A DNA stretch of 64,000 nucleotides from contig NC_081412.1 in the NCBI RefSeq assembly GCF_030272615.1, positions 340,691,370-340,755,369 on the forward strand. The letters run 5' to 3'. Below, piece by piece: positions 23,100-35,750 of the stretch (its first letter is position 1; each line of letters opens with the position of its first letter). Under the pieces are notes generated by a model, which saw only the letters and a list, made by a program, of their open reading frames with translations, made no database searches and was not told where the DNA came from. Made by a program: the position numbers and the translations under genes. This DNA comes from Cryptomeria japonica. Taxonomy: Eukaryota > Streptophyta > Pinopsida > Cupressales > Cupressaceae.

Positions 23100-26000
23100 C
23101 TTCTAATGATTCAAGAGAAACAAATTGACAACCCCTAAGTGGTCTACAAATTCCTGCTCTTTATAGGTAGTGATGTTTGAGACAAAATGTCTCATAGCAT
23201 ATTCTTTTCTGTAGAGCCTATTCAAAATGATCTTTATGTTGTCAAGAGTATGATCTTTGTCATTTATCTTCTCCACTTCTCATGGATGCTCCTATGACAA
23301 CAACTCTTTCCATTGTTCCCGAGGCATTCACATACCATCATTATTGTTCAGTAGCGAAGGGAGACTTTCAATGTCTTCTATATCCAACCGATTCATATCA
23401 TCTTCCAATTATTCTTTATACTCCATTTGTTTTGACCACAACTTTCTGACATTCTTTGGCAACTTAGAAGATTCAGGATCTTGCATCTTATTGACTATTT
23501 CTTTCACCATTTCTGTTAGCCTAGCATGTTCTTGTAATGCCTTGAAAGTTCCCACATAAGTATTCTAGTAATAATTTGCATATTGCATCATTTAATTGAA
23601 CCTATGGGCGACTAGCCCCGTCATCATGTCATAGATATCCTTTTTTCTTTGTTTGTTTGTTTGTTTGTTTGTTTTTTTTTTTGTTTTTTTTTTCAATTTC
23701 TTCTGCAACTTCTCTGCCTGATATCTCCAATAATTGGTCTTGTAGTGCTTTGGTAATCTTCTGCTCCCATTCATAAGAAATTTATGCTCTATTAGGAATC
23801 AACCTCAACTCCTCTTCCAACTAATGAAAGCGTTCCTGCTTTCTCATATCTTTCCCTATATGCATCTCTTTATTTCACTACATGTTTTATCTGGGCCTTG
23901 GTGAATTTTGCCACATTAACATTAAGATCAGTTATTTCCAAGGGATCTGTTTCACCAACTCTTTGGACCATGAGATGACCAAATACTTTATCGATCTCCA
24001 CTAAGGTGGGCATTTTATTCTTGGGGTATAGGGCCCACTGTAACATCACCTTCTTATCTGCGTGAAAACTAGAACCAAAGTAGATTTTTTCAATATCTTA
24101 TAATGACATCTTATTTTGAGTGTCATGTTCCTTTACAAAGATATCAAATAGTAGAGAATAACTCATATCCCATCTAGATATAATGAGTACACTGACATCC
24201 TGCAATCTTTGTCTTCCCCTAATAGGGGTCATGGTAGGAATTTCATTATCTACATCTTGTTGTAATTTGTCAAGTAGTTCACCCTCATTTTATTGTGTGA
24301 CTTCACCAACCTGCTGCCTAAGCATTTTTCCTTTGTACCTATACTGGAATGTCTTGAACTCTTGATAATGAATAAACTCATCATCAGAAATAAACTTTTC
24401 ATTGACAAGCTGTCTGATATCTTCTCTTTTTGCTATGGCTTCTACAATAACCTCCTCTCCTTTTGGGACCTGGGATGGATCCTGCTCTCGGATATCCTCT
24501 GCATCACTTTGTATTGAGGGGGTAAGCTAAAGGGACATATGCGAAAGAGGTGTTACAACCTATACATTTCTTCCCAAGGGCTTTCTTGTATCTCTACCCA
24601 AAACACTCGGAGGGACTCCTTCAATTACTCTATCCAAATGAGAAATTTTTTCACTAATGCGAGTGATAGGGTCCTGAATATCTAGATAAATATTTGCCTT
24701 CAACAAGTTGTGATTCTTTTTCCACTCTTCAGCCCTAATCACCTTGTCATAAGCTTCCAACTTATCCATAACTTGTGGCTCATTGAAATTTTTGATCAAG
24801 TCCTCCTGTACAAGTAGAACATGCTCATAAGAGCATATCTTTTGTGATTGTTTTACTGAGCTCATGAATCCTTTAGGGTCAAAATTGACCCTAGGTTCAT
24901 CCTGTGCTAGGCCATAGTAGGCTAATTTATCTTTTATGAGATCATAACCTTTGGTGGAGGAAACTATAAATTCTCCAAAGCATAGGTACCCAAGCATAAG
25001 GGTCTGTTTCCCATGAGCTTCTAAATGTATGGAGCTTGCTTCAACAAGTTTCCTTATAATCTCCAAGTAAACAATCCTATTTGGCACCATTTTAGGGAGT
25101 AGCAGAGGGGTAGCTTAAGATCCATACACTCTAATTTTTGTACAGTCCTTGAGGGCATACCGATCTCCCCAATTTTGATTGACTAGCTTCCACTCATCAT
25201 ACTCTTTAGGCCTAAGAAATTTATGAATTTATGTGGTTATGGCATGATTGTATGGTTGACCAAGAAGTTGACACAAAGGTTTAAGAAAGTAATCCTCAAA
25301 ATATAAGTATTGGGACCATAATAAACTTTAATCCCATACAAATTTCCACATCTGCACTGGCTTCCTCATGCCCTATCTATCATACTCATTAAATTTGAAA
25401 CTATCAGTCCACATATCCAACCCTTGCCCAACATACAAGAGCATGTGCATAAGCGCTAAATAATGTTTGAAATAAATTTCACCAAGGTTGGATTTGATTT
25501 TCTCCAATCCATGATTTATTTGGTTGACCATCAATGACACATAATCAAAGGGTCAAGCATCATACATTTTGCACATTTACAACCAACACCATATGAGCTA
25601 TGTCCATAATAATTCTAGCTTCAATCCCCATAATTTGACAAATTGAATAATATGTGTATTTAAAGTATTCTTCAAATAAATACAACTCATATGGGGGTTC
25701 TTCATTTTCATCAAACACCCTGAGATCATTTCCATCTCTAGGCCTATGAGACAACAACTTCCACCTCTTGTACATGTCCTTAAGTCTTGAATATGGATTT
25801 GTCAAGAGAGTGATATCAATGGGTTGTTCCAAGGTTAGGTCTAGGTCGAACACTCTGGACATGCAATCCCTTGTTATTGGTAACAATGGCTTCCCGATAG
25901 CATCATAAATCACTTTGGTTGTAAGATCATAATGCTTGGATAGCAAAATCATCAAATCAACATTAACAAAGACATTGGGGACTACCAATTTTATGACATT

Positions 26001-26395
26001 TAAAACCCATGCGTTGAAAATAGGTTCTGCCATGTTTCTTTTTTTGAAATGATACAACATCAACTCATATTCTCTCATGGGTCTCCAGACATCCCCTAGG
26101 TTCACATACTTGTCCCCTAAAATATCTGATCGAGGTGACCTTTTTGACTTGGGGCTAGAATCAGGAAAATGGTCCATTAGATATTGATTTAGGTACCTTC
26201 CCTCCTTTTTTTTTTTTTTAAAGGTTTTGGTTCCAAGGGATTCTCTATTTTAGTTGCCTTTTCCTTTTGTTTTCTAACCCTAGGATTTTTAGATGGACCC
26301 TCCATTGAGATAGAAACTGAACAATTGAAATTGAAAAGATGTTCTCTGGAATTGGGAACTTGTAATGGAGTTACCAATTCTGAATTTGTTGCCAC
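23100..26395 (-). pseudogene. ORF2-like protein: globular N-terminal domain plus coiled coil
   Basis: Begins at ATG 26395 (MATNSEL) with a basic segment ending KPLKKKKRREG at 26189. Then 26177-25560 is open for 205 codons, with PLLPITRDCMSRVFDLDL, which fits the 'G..L.IT.E.I..V.GL' signature of ORF2. 25090-24560 (176 codons) follows with HLEAHGKQTLMLGYLCFGEF. Then comes a decayed charged region to about 23100 with KEDIRQLVNEKFISDDEF. Stops and shifts separate these pieces. No gag was seen upstream (26396-28540), nor a pol. Probably another pol-less element of the same superfamily; its LTRs were not delimited. Confidence 0.55.
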
Positions 26396-28539
26396 TTCTT
26401 GTTCTCATTTTCTTCAGCTTCCGTTGTCTGGATATCCCACAGTGATTGAATGAATGCAAAATCTGCCTTTTAAATTTTATGAATTATCGCTTTGAGGGAT
26501 AGTTGCACAATAGTCAATAAATGCCTAAATTCAAAAATTCATGTGATATAATGTCAAGTTGACACATATTAATGCCGGAGGATTGTACACCTTGTTTCAC
26601 TACCACTTGGGCTTTTCAGTGTAGGAAACAGTTTCGATGAGATTATTTTTCCTTTCTCCACTGTCTTCAACTATATCAAAACATTAACTCTTGTCGGTGT
26701 AGCAGCTTTCAACTCCTCTGATATTTTGATGTAGAACCAACTTTCGGTATAGTGCTTATGCTTCTTATTGATTTGTGCAGTTACATCGAAAATGAATGTT
26801 TTGGCAAGACCATTATCGATTTTTGTCGATAAAATATTTCGGTTTCCTTTCATAGTTGTGGGTCCCACCTGGTTTTCGATGTAGCATGCTATTTTGGTGA
26901 AACAATTTTAATCTTGACAAACTTCAGTCATTACACCAGAAACCAATGGTTTCGGTAAGAGGAGCAAGGAGCTTCCTTGATGCCTTATAGTCATGATTTT
27001 ATCCTTTCGGTATAGCCTAGGTACCTTACCTTGATAAGCTTCTTTTTTGTTATAGCATGTGTTTTTTGTAAAACATTTTCATGCTTAGCAGAATGACTAT
27101 GTTACACCGAAGCTCATGTTTTTTGGTGGAACACAAAGGAAGTTATACCAATAAAGCAACCTTTTCGGTGTAACTAGTCTTTTCAGAGAAAGATATATTT
27201 ATTTTGTCGGTGCTACTTGCTACCTCTAAATGGCATTCTTTTTGTTGAGTTTCACATTGAGTCTTGCCGAAAAATGGCTTCTCCACCAAGAACATCTTAA
27301 TGTTCTCCTTTGAAGCTATATGCCGAGCTCTACCCTTATGGGGAGCCCATTTTCCTCCACATAAATTTTTTTGTAGTGTCATGTCTTTCATTAATGAACT
27401 TGTAAAAATAATAACCTTATCTGATAGATGAATAAACCATTCTTCTCAAACCACTATCATGGATGCATTGAGCCGAGTGTCAGTAATGTAGAGAATTTTC
27501 TACTTGGTTGATGGAATATAATAATCTTAATGATGGTAGGGTTTAGGAAAATGGCTAATTGGGAATTTAAAGGAAGATTGAATTTTGTCAAAAAATAGGG
27601 TTTCGACAAAGGGGAAGGCTTGTGGCTTGAGTGATGACCTCCTCAATTTTTTTGAAAGAAATTCCGCCATGAACAACCCTTTGGTTGGTCCAAGAAGTAG
27701 CGAATAGAATTGAAAGCTGCTCGTCATGCCCCCTTAGGTTCTCCAAATTGTTGATGTGGATTTTGAGCTCACTTCAACTTAATAAACTCTCACCTTGGAA
27801 TGCGTCTATTTACTTAGAAGAATAATATAAATACTAATCTCAAGGCTTGGTACGTCAAATTTTGACCTTGTGGTATTCATCCAGAATTCATGCATCAACT
27901 ATTTTCATAAAGGGCTTCCTGACAATCTACTAGAATTTATAAATAACTTTTGAAACTGTAGATTATTCCCTTCTGAATTATTCAGTCAAACTGTATCTCT
28001 TTATGAAATGAAAGAAAAGAAAAGAACATGTGAAAGTAAAATGGATTTCCTATCTATCAGCCAACCTCACAATTAAATGCTTTTCTAAAATAACTGAAAT
28101 GACAAAGAATAGATTTGATAAATAATCAGAATAACTTCACAACTATTTGTAAAATTGTGCAATCTTTCAAAGTAAATTGTTATCAACAAAGAAACTTGCA
28201 TAACACACCAGAAATAACCTACGTAGAGTTATGTATTTATTTACCAACAACAATGAGTAAAATCTGATATATTTCATAAATTGACTCTTGACTTCACCAA
28301 TCCAATCACTTGCAAAGAGAAAACACCAATTGCAAAAAAATGTTATATCATGAAAACCAAGAAACGAAGCTTCAGGAAACACTTATGAGCTCTCTCAAGT
28401 CTACAATCCCCAAACTTAACAAAATGAGAGCTTAAGGTCGCTTTTATATTGACGATATAGAATAGGACAAAATTGCCAACAAACATACACAAGGCAATAC
28501 TTATAATATCTATACTTTGATTGAGTTAACCCTCTTCCT
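26396..28539. other. Non-coding block upstream of the ORF2-like gene, possible LTR
   Basis: No ORF longer than noise. Holds the TTCGGTGTAGC motif array (26610-27280). Its position 5' of an ORF2-like gene on the minus strand would suit an LTR or leader, but no TG...CA pair or primer site was found. Confidence 0.35.
26610..27280. repeat. Dispersed TTCGGTGTAGC motif array
   Basis: About fifteen variants occur in both orientations: TTCAGTGTAGG, GTCGGTGTAGC, TTCGGTATAGT, TTCGATGTAGC, TTCGGTATAGC, TACACCGAAG, TTCGGTGTAAC, GTCGGTGCTAC and others, irregularly spaced by 20-80 bp. Confidence 0.6.
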
Positions 28540-30191
28540 TTTCCTTGTTGGGCTCTTCAATTTTCTACTCCTATAGAAAATATGCTTCAAAGGCAGCTAT
28601 AACTTGAATTATATCAACCTTATCACACCCCTTGACTACAAAATAATTGAGCTCCTAAACTTAGTAGTGATGTTGCATCTGAGCAATTACCCACTCCATT
28701 GGACTAATATTATTTTTATATTCCAAAACTATTGCCTACATTTGTATGATGTCTCTTAGAATCTACGGGCTATTATAATTTCCCAGACTAGATAATCTCT
28801 GTCTCCAAGTACCATCAACTTCTGACAATATCCCTGCATCTTCGAGATGCATTGCATCCTCAATCAATTGTTCCATCAATATTTATATGAGTACCCCATT
28901 CTATCATCTGGCCTTGGTAGCATCCCTCATCATGATTTACAACTTACTCCTACAATCATTGAGTCTATCTGCTTGCCACTCATTTAGTACTTTCCATGAC
29001 TCTATTTCATCCACTTGCTCTTGCTTTAATATTCCCCGCTCTATCATTTCATTAGCGGGTCTTTCTTCCATTTCATCTATCCTTTTTAATTTTGTTTCAA
29101 CTTTTTCCAATAAATTCCCACTTCTGCTTTGAATTTATTTATTCTTTTTATCAATTGAGTCCACTTAGAATACTTGGATAGAGCCTCATGTAATGCAACC
29201 TTAGCTTGTATCAACACCTCAGTAATCCACTCATCCATCATATCCAGTTTGTGCTTCAAGGTGGTTAAAGCGTTAGCCTCATCTTTAGACATCAACACTG
29301 GGTGTTGTGGTATAGCCTATGGGCCAAATCCTAGTTGAATGAACCTTCTGATAATTGGACCAATTGTTCAATCTATCCTTTTTTCTCTTTCAATTTCCTT
29401 TGGTCCTTGCATAACCTATCCTCCATGATAGCCACACCTTCCTTAGTTATCTTGGCATCGTCAAATCTTGAGGGCTTACCCAAGGGAACTGTCATAATCT
29501 GATAGTCCTCTATAGTTAATTCCTGTGCATCCTTATCAACCATTGGTTTTGCAATATGTAATTCTTTCTCCACTTACGCATTCAATTGGGTAGCATACCT
29601 AATCTTGGGTTTTCTTTCCTTTTTCACACTGGGTGTATTAGCAAGCATGCTATTGAAATCCAATGACACCACCTCAATGCTTTTGTTAGACAAAGTTTGC
29701 TGCTACAACCATTCTAGTATACGACCACTTTTGACTCCACCAAAAATTTGCTTTCTTGTGGAGTTTCTCTCTTTTCTTGATTCTCTTGTCTTTTCTCAAC
29801 TTTAGAATTAACATTCTCTTCTACATTCAACGCCAGATTTTCTTTTTTATTATTTATTTCCTCATTTCCCCCTTTTTTTGCATCCTTAATTAGATTTTCC
29901 ACTTCAACATTTTCACTATCCTTAGTAGTTTCTAGTAGAGCATTCTGCTGTAGGGCTATCTCACTTGTCTTGTTTAGTTCTACATTCAGTCCTTCACCTT
30001 CCGACTTATCTTGTTGTTCCTTCTGAGCAATGTGTTCTTCTTCCACGTTCAAATTTTGTTCTACACTCGTAGATGTTTGATCGCCTCCCCCCAATTTGTT
30101 CTTGGTTTGATGGGGAATTTTTTAATTCAAGAGGAATTTATATTTCTTCGTCTTCCATAAATTCTTCATCTTCAGACTGTGCCGATTCACC
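28540..30191 (-). pseudogene. ORF2-like C-terminal part (distal half), split by a solo LTR
   Basis: Minus-strand coding continues from 35745-34992 across the solo LTR. It includes an acidic Glu/Asn/Lys-rich segment (30094-29714), a segment with AQELTIEDYQIMTV (29573-29373), and a helical segment with TLKHKLDMMDEWITEVL (29298-29086). The last resembles the MEEWVSQ helix near the ORF2 C-terminus of the second copia-like element. Stops separate the pieces. Function unknown. Confidence 0.5.
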
Positions 30192-31999
30192 TTGATTGTA
30201 ATGCCCATACCCTAGTCGGACTTTTAAAACCCGTTTGACCATGATTGACTTCCTGTGTGGCATTCTTGAATGGTAGATTTACCGATATGCAATGTGTAGT
30301 TTAGACAATATAAATAAATTGTGCATACTTATTATTGTGCTTTTGCATCGATTTTCGTGTAAATGTAATTGTTTCCTAACCCTTGAAGATAAATATTGAG
30401 CTAACGCCTTCATTGAATATGTATATGTATATGCGTGCTTGTATGAATTCATGGGTGCAGGAGATTGCAGGTACAACACCGCTTAGGGCAAGGTTCATCT
30501 CCTTTGGAATTTGCAAGGTTGAGTATGCTCCTTCATCTTTTGAATTCAGATTTAGTGGTCATATAACTCTCGTCTTGCCTTAGCCATGGTTAGGTGAGCA
30601 TCGTGCGTGGATTCGTGGAGCTTGCTCTTCATTGGGATGCGTGTCGAGAGATTTGGAGGACTCCCTCGATTTGCGTGCCTTGCGCGAGGTAAGTGAGGTT
30701 TGTGATCCTAAGTATTAAATTCAAATTTATGAGTAGACGAGCACATTAGAAATTTAGAAATTTAAATGGGTAGCTTCCTTTATATGATTAATCATTAATT
30801 TAAGAGATCGCTTTAAATTATTATTGTAGCAAGCTTAAGGTAATTAACTGGGGATTAGCGTGCTCATTTACATAGTTGAAACATTTACGCATATGTAGTT
30901 GGGAAATTAGAATAAATAAGACTCTTGCATTGGATCGGTCATTTATTTTAAAATGTCGCTTTATTTTGTTGTAGCGAGTTAATTTAATAGTTAATTTTAA
31001 TAACGACGATTTTAATAAATTATGCGTTTTGGAAAGGAAAAATTTAAAGTCATTTGGGAGATAGAAATAAATTATGCATTCTCGCATTTTGGAAAAAAAA
31101 AAGGGGTAAATTATTATTATTTAAATGAAATTATTTTCTCTTTACTTGTAAAGTCGATATAGTATAAAAGTTGGATTTTTAGAAAATTAAATTAATCAAA
31201 ACGCCTTACCCAGTCAATAGTTCCAAAATATAAATGTAGAACTAAATCGATATTGAGAAATTAAAAAATTTAAAAAGAAATAGAAGCATTATAATTTTAA
31301 TAAGGAAAACAAATGAGATGTATTAAATAAGGTAAATGAATGACTTCTATTTCATTTTCATTCATTTTATTTCAAAAATAAATGCCTAATTTCGAAATTG
31401 AAAATTAGGGCAAAATTAGGGTTTCACTTTTTAACCTAGTTTTGGAGACATTTTGGGGGTTCTTTGGCTTGGGAGTTTTTTTTTGAAAAAATGGGGGAAT
31501 TTGCCTTGGAGCAGCAGATTGGGAAAGCTCTTCATCAAGATTCATGCCCGGAATCTGCACTATGAGGTAGGATTCGTATCTTCTTCTTGATCTATTGTTG
31601 AATACAAGATAAAAAAAAAACAAAACAGTATTTCTCATGAATGTTTTGAAGTTTAGATTTTCAGTCTTCTTCCAAACTTGTTTGTTCTTGAATCAAACTC
31701 TTGTTGTTAAAGGATTTTGTGATTTTAAACTTGATAGGAAACATTTTTCCCATAATGGAAGTTTTGGTATCAATCTGGGAATGAATGAGCCTGTAAAAGG
31801 GAATAAGAATAAAAATGATGGGAGCTATGGATGCATTTATCTCTGTATTTGAGGTTTGTTTTTGATAAAATCCAACTGTAAGTCGGATTCATAGGTTACC
31901 AAAAAAAAATATATGTAAAAAAAATTGATGTGGGTCTGTGCGTTTTTTGTTTGATACGGACTGTGTTTTATATCTTAACGCGCTGTGTGAAACGCATGC

Positions 32000-32245
32000 G
32001 TTGTGGTTGGGCCGTGGGTTGGGGTTTGGAGGGCGGGGAGCGGAGCTCCACCCGCTCCTCCTCCCTTTTCCCCGCTCGCTACCCCGCGTTCCCCTCCCCG
32101 TTCGCCTTCCGCCGTTTTTCCCCGCTCACATGCAAATGCAGCCGGTGGCCGCGGCACTGCGGTGACCGCAGGAGCCGCGGTAGCCGCAGGGCGCCGCGGA
32201 CCTGCGGCCACCGCAGTGGCGCCGCCACGCGATACTCCCTGCATT
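32000..32245. other. GC-rich CpG island inside the solo LTR
   Basis: A sharp GC-rich island in an AT-rich LTR, full of CpG. From 32140 to 32225 CCGCGG, CCGCAG and CTGCGG words alternate and can pair with each other, so stable hairpins are expected. It gives spurious open frames in several phases. Possible promoter-proximal or captured DNA. Confidence 0.7.
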
Positions 32246-32479
32246 AGGGCTCGCTTGGGGAATTCGGTCGCTATTTTGTTTTTAACTTTTAAAAATGTTT
32301 TTGTTAAAATTTATTTCCACTCGGTAATTTATGTATGATTTAAAACCCGAGTTCGGGTCTTTCCATGGTAATTTAAAAAAAAAGAAAGATGCTTATTGGA
32401 ATAGTTTTATTTCAAATAATATTTGTGATTTATAAAAAAAAAAAGAGAGAGTTGGGAATTATGAATTCAGTGAATAATG

Positions 32480-32481
32480 TT

Positions 32482-32528
<47 letters not shown>

Positions 32529-32535
32529 GTGTGTA
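32480..32535. repeat. Compound microsatellite (TA)n(TG)n(TA)n
   Basis: Alternating TA units, then about twelve TG units, then TA and TG again. Pure and probably length-variable. Confidence 0.95.
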
Positions 32536-34991
32536 AGAGAATTTAAGATTAATATAAGGAAATTAAACTTAGTTCTTTTATATCATTTACATTTAAAATT
32601 CAATCTCTTTTATGTTAATTAATCTCTGATTTGCTAAATAACATATTTGGGTTTTAGAGATGCAACAATTAGTTGACCCCTACTATAATACAAGTTACTA
32701 ATTTCATGTTGTCTAATGTACTCGAGTTAATATTTATTATTGACATGGAATAAATAGTGATGGTGGTTTAATGCGAGTTTTAAATAAAAGTTAATTTAGC
32801 TAGTATACCGAAGTATCGACATTAGTAGTCAGAGCTATATGATAAAACGAATACCTCTACCGGTTAATGCCTATGCCGAATTAGACTTCTATTATAGATT
32901 TTGGTTATGTAATGGTAAGATTTGACATGACAGTGTCTGGTTGCAAGTTGGACAAGCCCCTAGTTAGGGTACCGTCAAACAATAGAAGTTAGGTTTGTTT
33001 GTCTTCTTTTGTTATGATTTAATTTGACCCATTTTTAAAAGGGATCACTATGTAATAATCTAACGAGGTAGAGGTGGAATGGTGTATGTGTTCGCCTAAA
33101 AGGAAAGATTGTAAAGACATGTAATTATGTAACCTTAACTATATTAAATACCAAAAGGGTCTTGCAGTTGAGCAGACCCGGAGATGTAGCCCATCCGGGG
33201 TGAACTCCGAGATCATATTCTGTGTCATGCGATGTTTATAGCGTACTTTGTTTTATGTTTTAAATTATCTTGAATGGTTGTATTCTTGCAAAGTGTATGG
33301 TGTAAATTAAATGAATTCAAATTTAAATGTATAACATTTTTCATATGGATAAACGTAGTTATTTAAGTTCATAAAACGTTGTGAATTATGAATATGGCAT
33401 GGTATTTAAATATTGAAATTAAAGTGTGGAAAAAGTAAATTGGTAATGTTAATTTAAATTGTAATAGTGGAAGAAATCTAATTAGAATTACTTCATTGGA
33501 TTAATTTGTTAATAAGTATGTTAATGGGTTGAATGTAAAAAAAAAAGAAAACCAAGTTGAAACTTATGTCACAATTCCCAGATTGAGATTAAAAGGTTGA
33601 ACATCATATAAACATCTATCTTTTTACCTTAGTGAATGAAAAACACGCCATGTCAATTATGTTTCATTACATAGGATGAATTTGTTAAGTTATTTCACGT
33701 TTTACTCTTAACAATAATCCTCACTAGATTAATTTGATAATCGTGTGGACTCAACTGGGTATCCATGTTGTATAATTGGATGAATATACTTAATAATTCA
33801 TGTTGTAATTATAACCAACAATCCTCACCAGATTCATTTTATAATTGGGTGAGCTCAATTAGATATCCATATTTTAATCCTTATAAAAGGAATCCCTCAT
33901 GTTTGCTAAAATTGAACTAGAATGGGAAAAAATTGATTAGTTGTTTATACATTAAATCTTAGTAAAAGTATCTCTCTCCTATTAATTTCATTTAACAAAA
34001 AAAAAATGATATGCAACAAGATAAATGTAATTCAATCCTAATGGAACATCTCTTGGAACTTATACTCCAATCTTGAAATGTTAAATATTATCTTGCTAAC
34101 TATATCTTGAAGTTAAAGGATGAACTCTTGTGGCCCAATTACATTTTCAACGTAATGGTTCTAGCCATCTAGTAGTATTATTTTAAAACTTCAAATGAAT
34201 TCCCATGGCTACTCACATTATACCTTTCACAATAGAACTTCAACTCATCAGTTGGCTATGCACGAAATCTAATGAAGGGAATCTCATTCTATTAACTGTA
34301 GTTAATCTTTAAGGAATGAATTTCTCTTATCAACCATGCTTTTAATATTTAAGAAGGATATCAAACGAGGATGAATATTTTAAAATCAAATTAAGGAATC
34401 CTCGTTTAACTAATCGTAGCTTAACCCTAAAAGAATGAATCTCGTTAAGCATATTTATAGCATTAAAGGATGATGTCAAGTGTGGATGGTTATCTTAAAA
34501 CTCTAATGAATGAACTTGGTTACATTTAAAACGCTTGAACCCATTTGGAGACCTCCTAATGAAATTATGAATTAAAGTGCTTTGAGTAATTAACCTCTCG
34601 ATGGTCTCTTCATCAACCAAAGCAATTGAACGCTTCCTAAAATTATAAGATGTCAAACCATTGGACACATATAAAATCAAGATCTATGCAATATCTCGTA
34701 ATTAAGATATCCAGAATTAATGGATCTAATGACGCAAGTTGAGTTAGGTGTAAGGTTATGTAATCGCGTTAGGAAACTCCTTAGGATTGTTTGAGCCTTC
34801 CACTGTGATGTCTAAGTTGACAGATAACTCCAATGTATTTCAATGTCATGTCTAATTATGAACTGAGTTAACTTCAAACTATCTTAATGATGTAACTTTT
34901 CATTTAATTATTTAAAAAAAAAATTTTACACTCTAATTGAGTGTTTTTAACTTAAACCCTTAGGGGTTTCCTGGCGGGGCATTACATTGAT

Positions 34992-35745
34992 CTACATCTA
35001 TGAAATTTTCCATTGTGATTTTACTTGTGGTTTGTTTTTGTGCATCTGTCTCTCCTGATTCTGATACTTGCAGAGCTTTTCCTTTTTCTAACTTTGAATG
35101 CATGACACCTAAATTCACCACAATAAACATTGCCACCACTTGATGCAGTTCCTGGTACATCTGTATCCTCGCAGGGTCTTCTTCTGATAGAGGAATTACA
35201 CCTAGTATCTCATTCAAATCATTATTTACTGATGGTGGTGGAGTGAATAATTGTGCTACTTGCTAAGAAGTGACTATTGGTATATCCCGAAGCACCTACA
35301 GTGGTTGCTCATCCTCCTATTGTTGTTTGAAAGGTTTTGAAGTTGAAGCTTCTACATTTCTACTTCCCCTATCCCGAGGCTCCACAATCTTACTTCTAGC
35401 CAACTGATTGAAATCTGCATATGTTGTTACTACTTCAACTCTCACCGTGTAAGCCTCAGGGTCCCCTATTATTAACTATGAGTCTATGACCTTTGCCATG
35501 TCAATGCTTCTCTTGTTTATTAGAAAGTTGTCATACCCATCGTCTTCCTTGTCTTTCCTCGTTCTCTTCTTAGAAGTGATCTTTTGCCCCTACTTTTGTA
35601 GTTTCACCTTGTAATTTTCTATCCCCTTTTGTCTATCCCTTAGGATGGGTTGATTTATTACATCCAAAGATTGTATTTTAGGATCATTAAGACAAGGTTT
35701 TGTGATTGGCCTATCTTTAATTCCATTCCTTACATAATCTAGTCT
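34992..35745 (-). pseudogene. ORF2-like C-terminal part (proximal half)
   Basis: Minus-strand coding runs from 35745 (cut there by the gypsy LTR) with stops, then an 85-codon frame whose genuine part begins at 35217 (MNEILGVIPLSEEDP). When the solo LTR and one TTGAT copy are ignored, the same frame carries on at 30191 for about 20 codons, which confirms the split. The region is charged, with LEKGKALQVSESGETDAQKQ. Its N-terminal part is missing. Confidence 0.55.
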
Positions 35746-35750
35746 CAATA

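Larger units (their letters stand above)
30197..34986 (+). mobile_element. Solo LTR, 4790 bp, of a long-LTR gypsy-type element
   Basis: Ends are TGTAATGCCC and GGGCATTACA, a perfect 10-bp inverted repeat with TG...CA termini. It is flanked by identical TTGAT (30192-30196 and 34987-34991). No gag, pol, primer site or second LTR lies inside, so it is best read as a solo LTR left by recombination. The last bases, AGGGGTTTCCTGGCGGGGCATTACA in type, resemble the end of the gypsy LTR at 40300 (AGGGTATTTTGGCAGGCATTACA), suggesting related families. Orientation is assigned from that likeness. Confidence 0.85.

Noticed and set aside
23592-23774. 60-codon minus-strand frame with Lys/Gln run
   Set aside because: It depends on a (GTTT)n/poly-T simple repeat at 23640-23695 inside the decayed ORF2-like gene.
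31930-32338. Several overlapping frames of 75-111 codons
   Set aside because: They arise from low stop-codon frequency in the CpG island; all phases are open alike.
35746-35750. CAATA before the gypsy LTR, equal to the target duplication at 42790
   Set aside because: A five-base match to a different insertion is likely coincidence; the two elements are in opposite orientation and unrelated.
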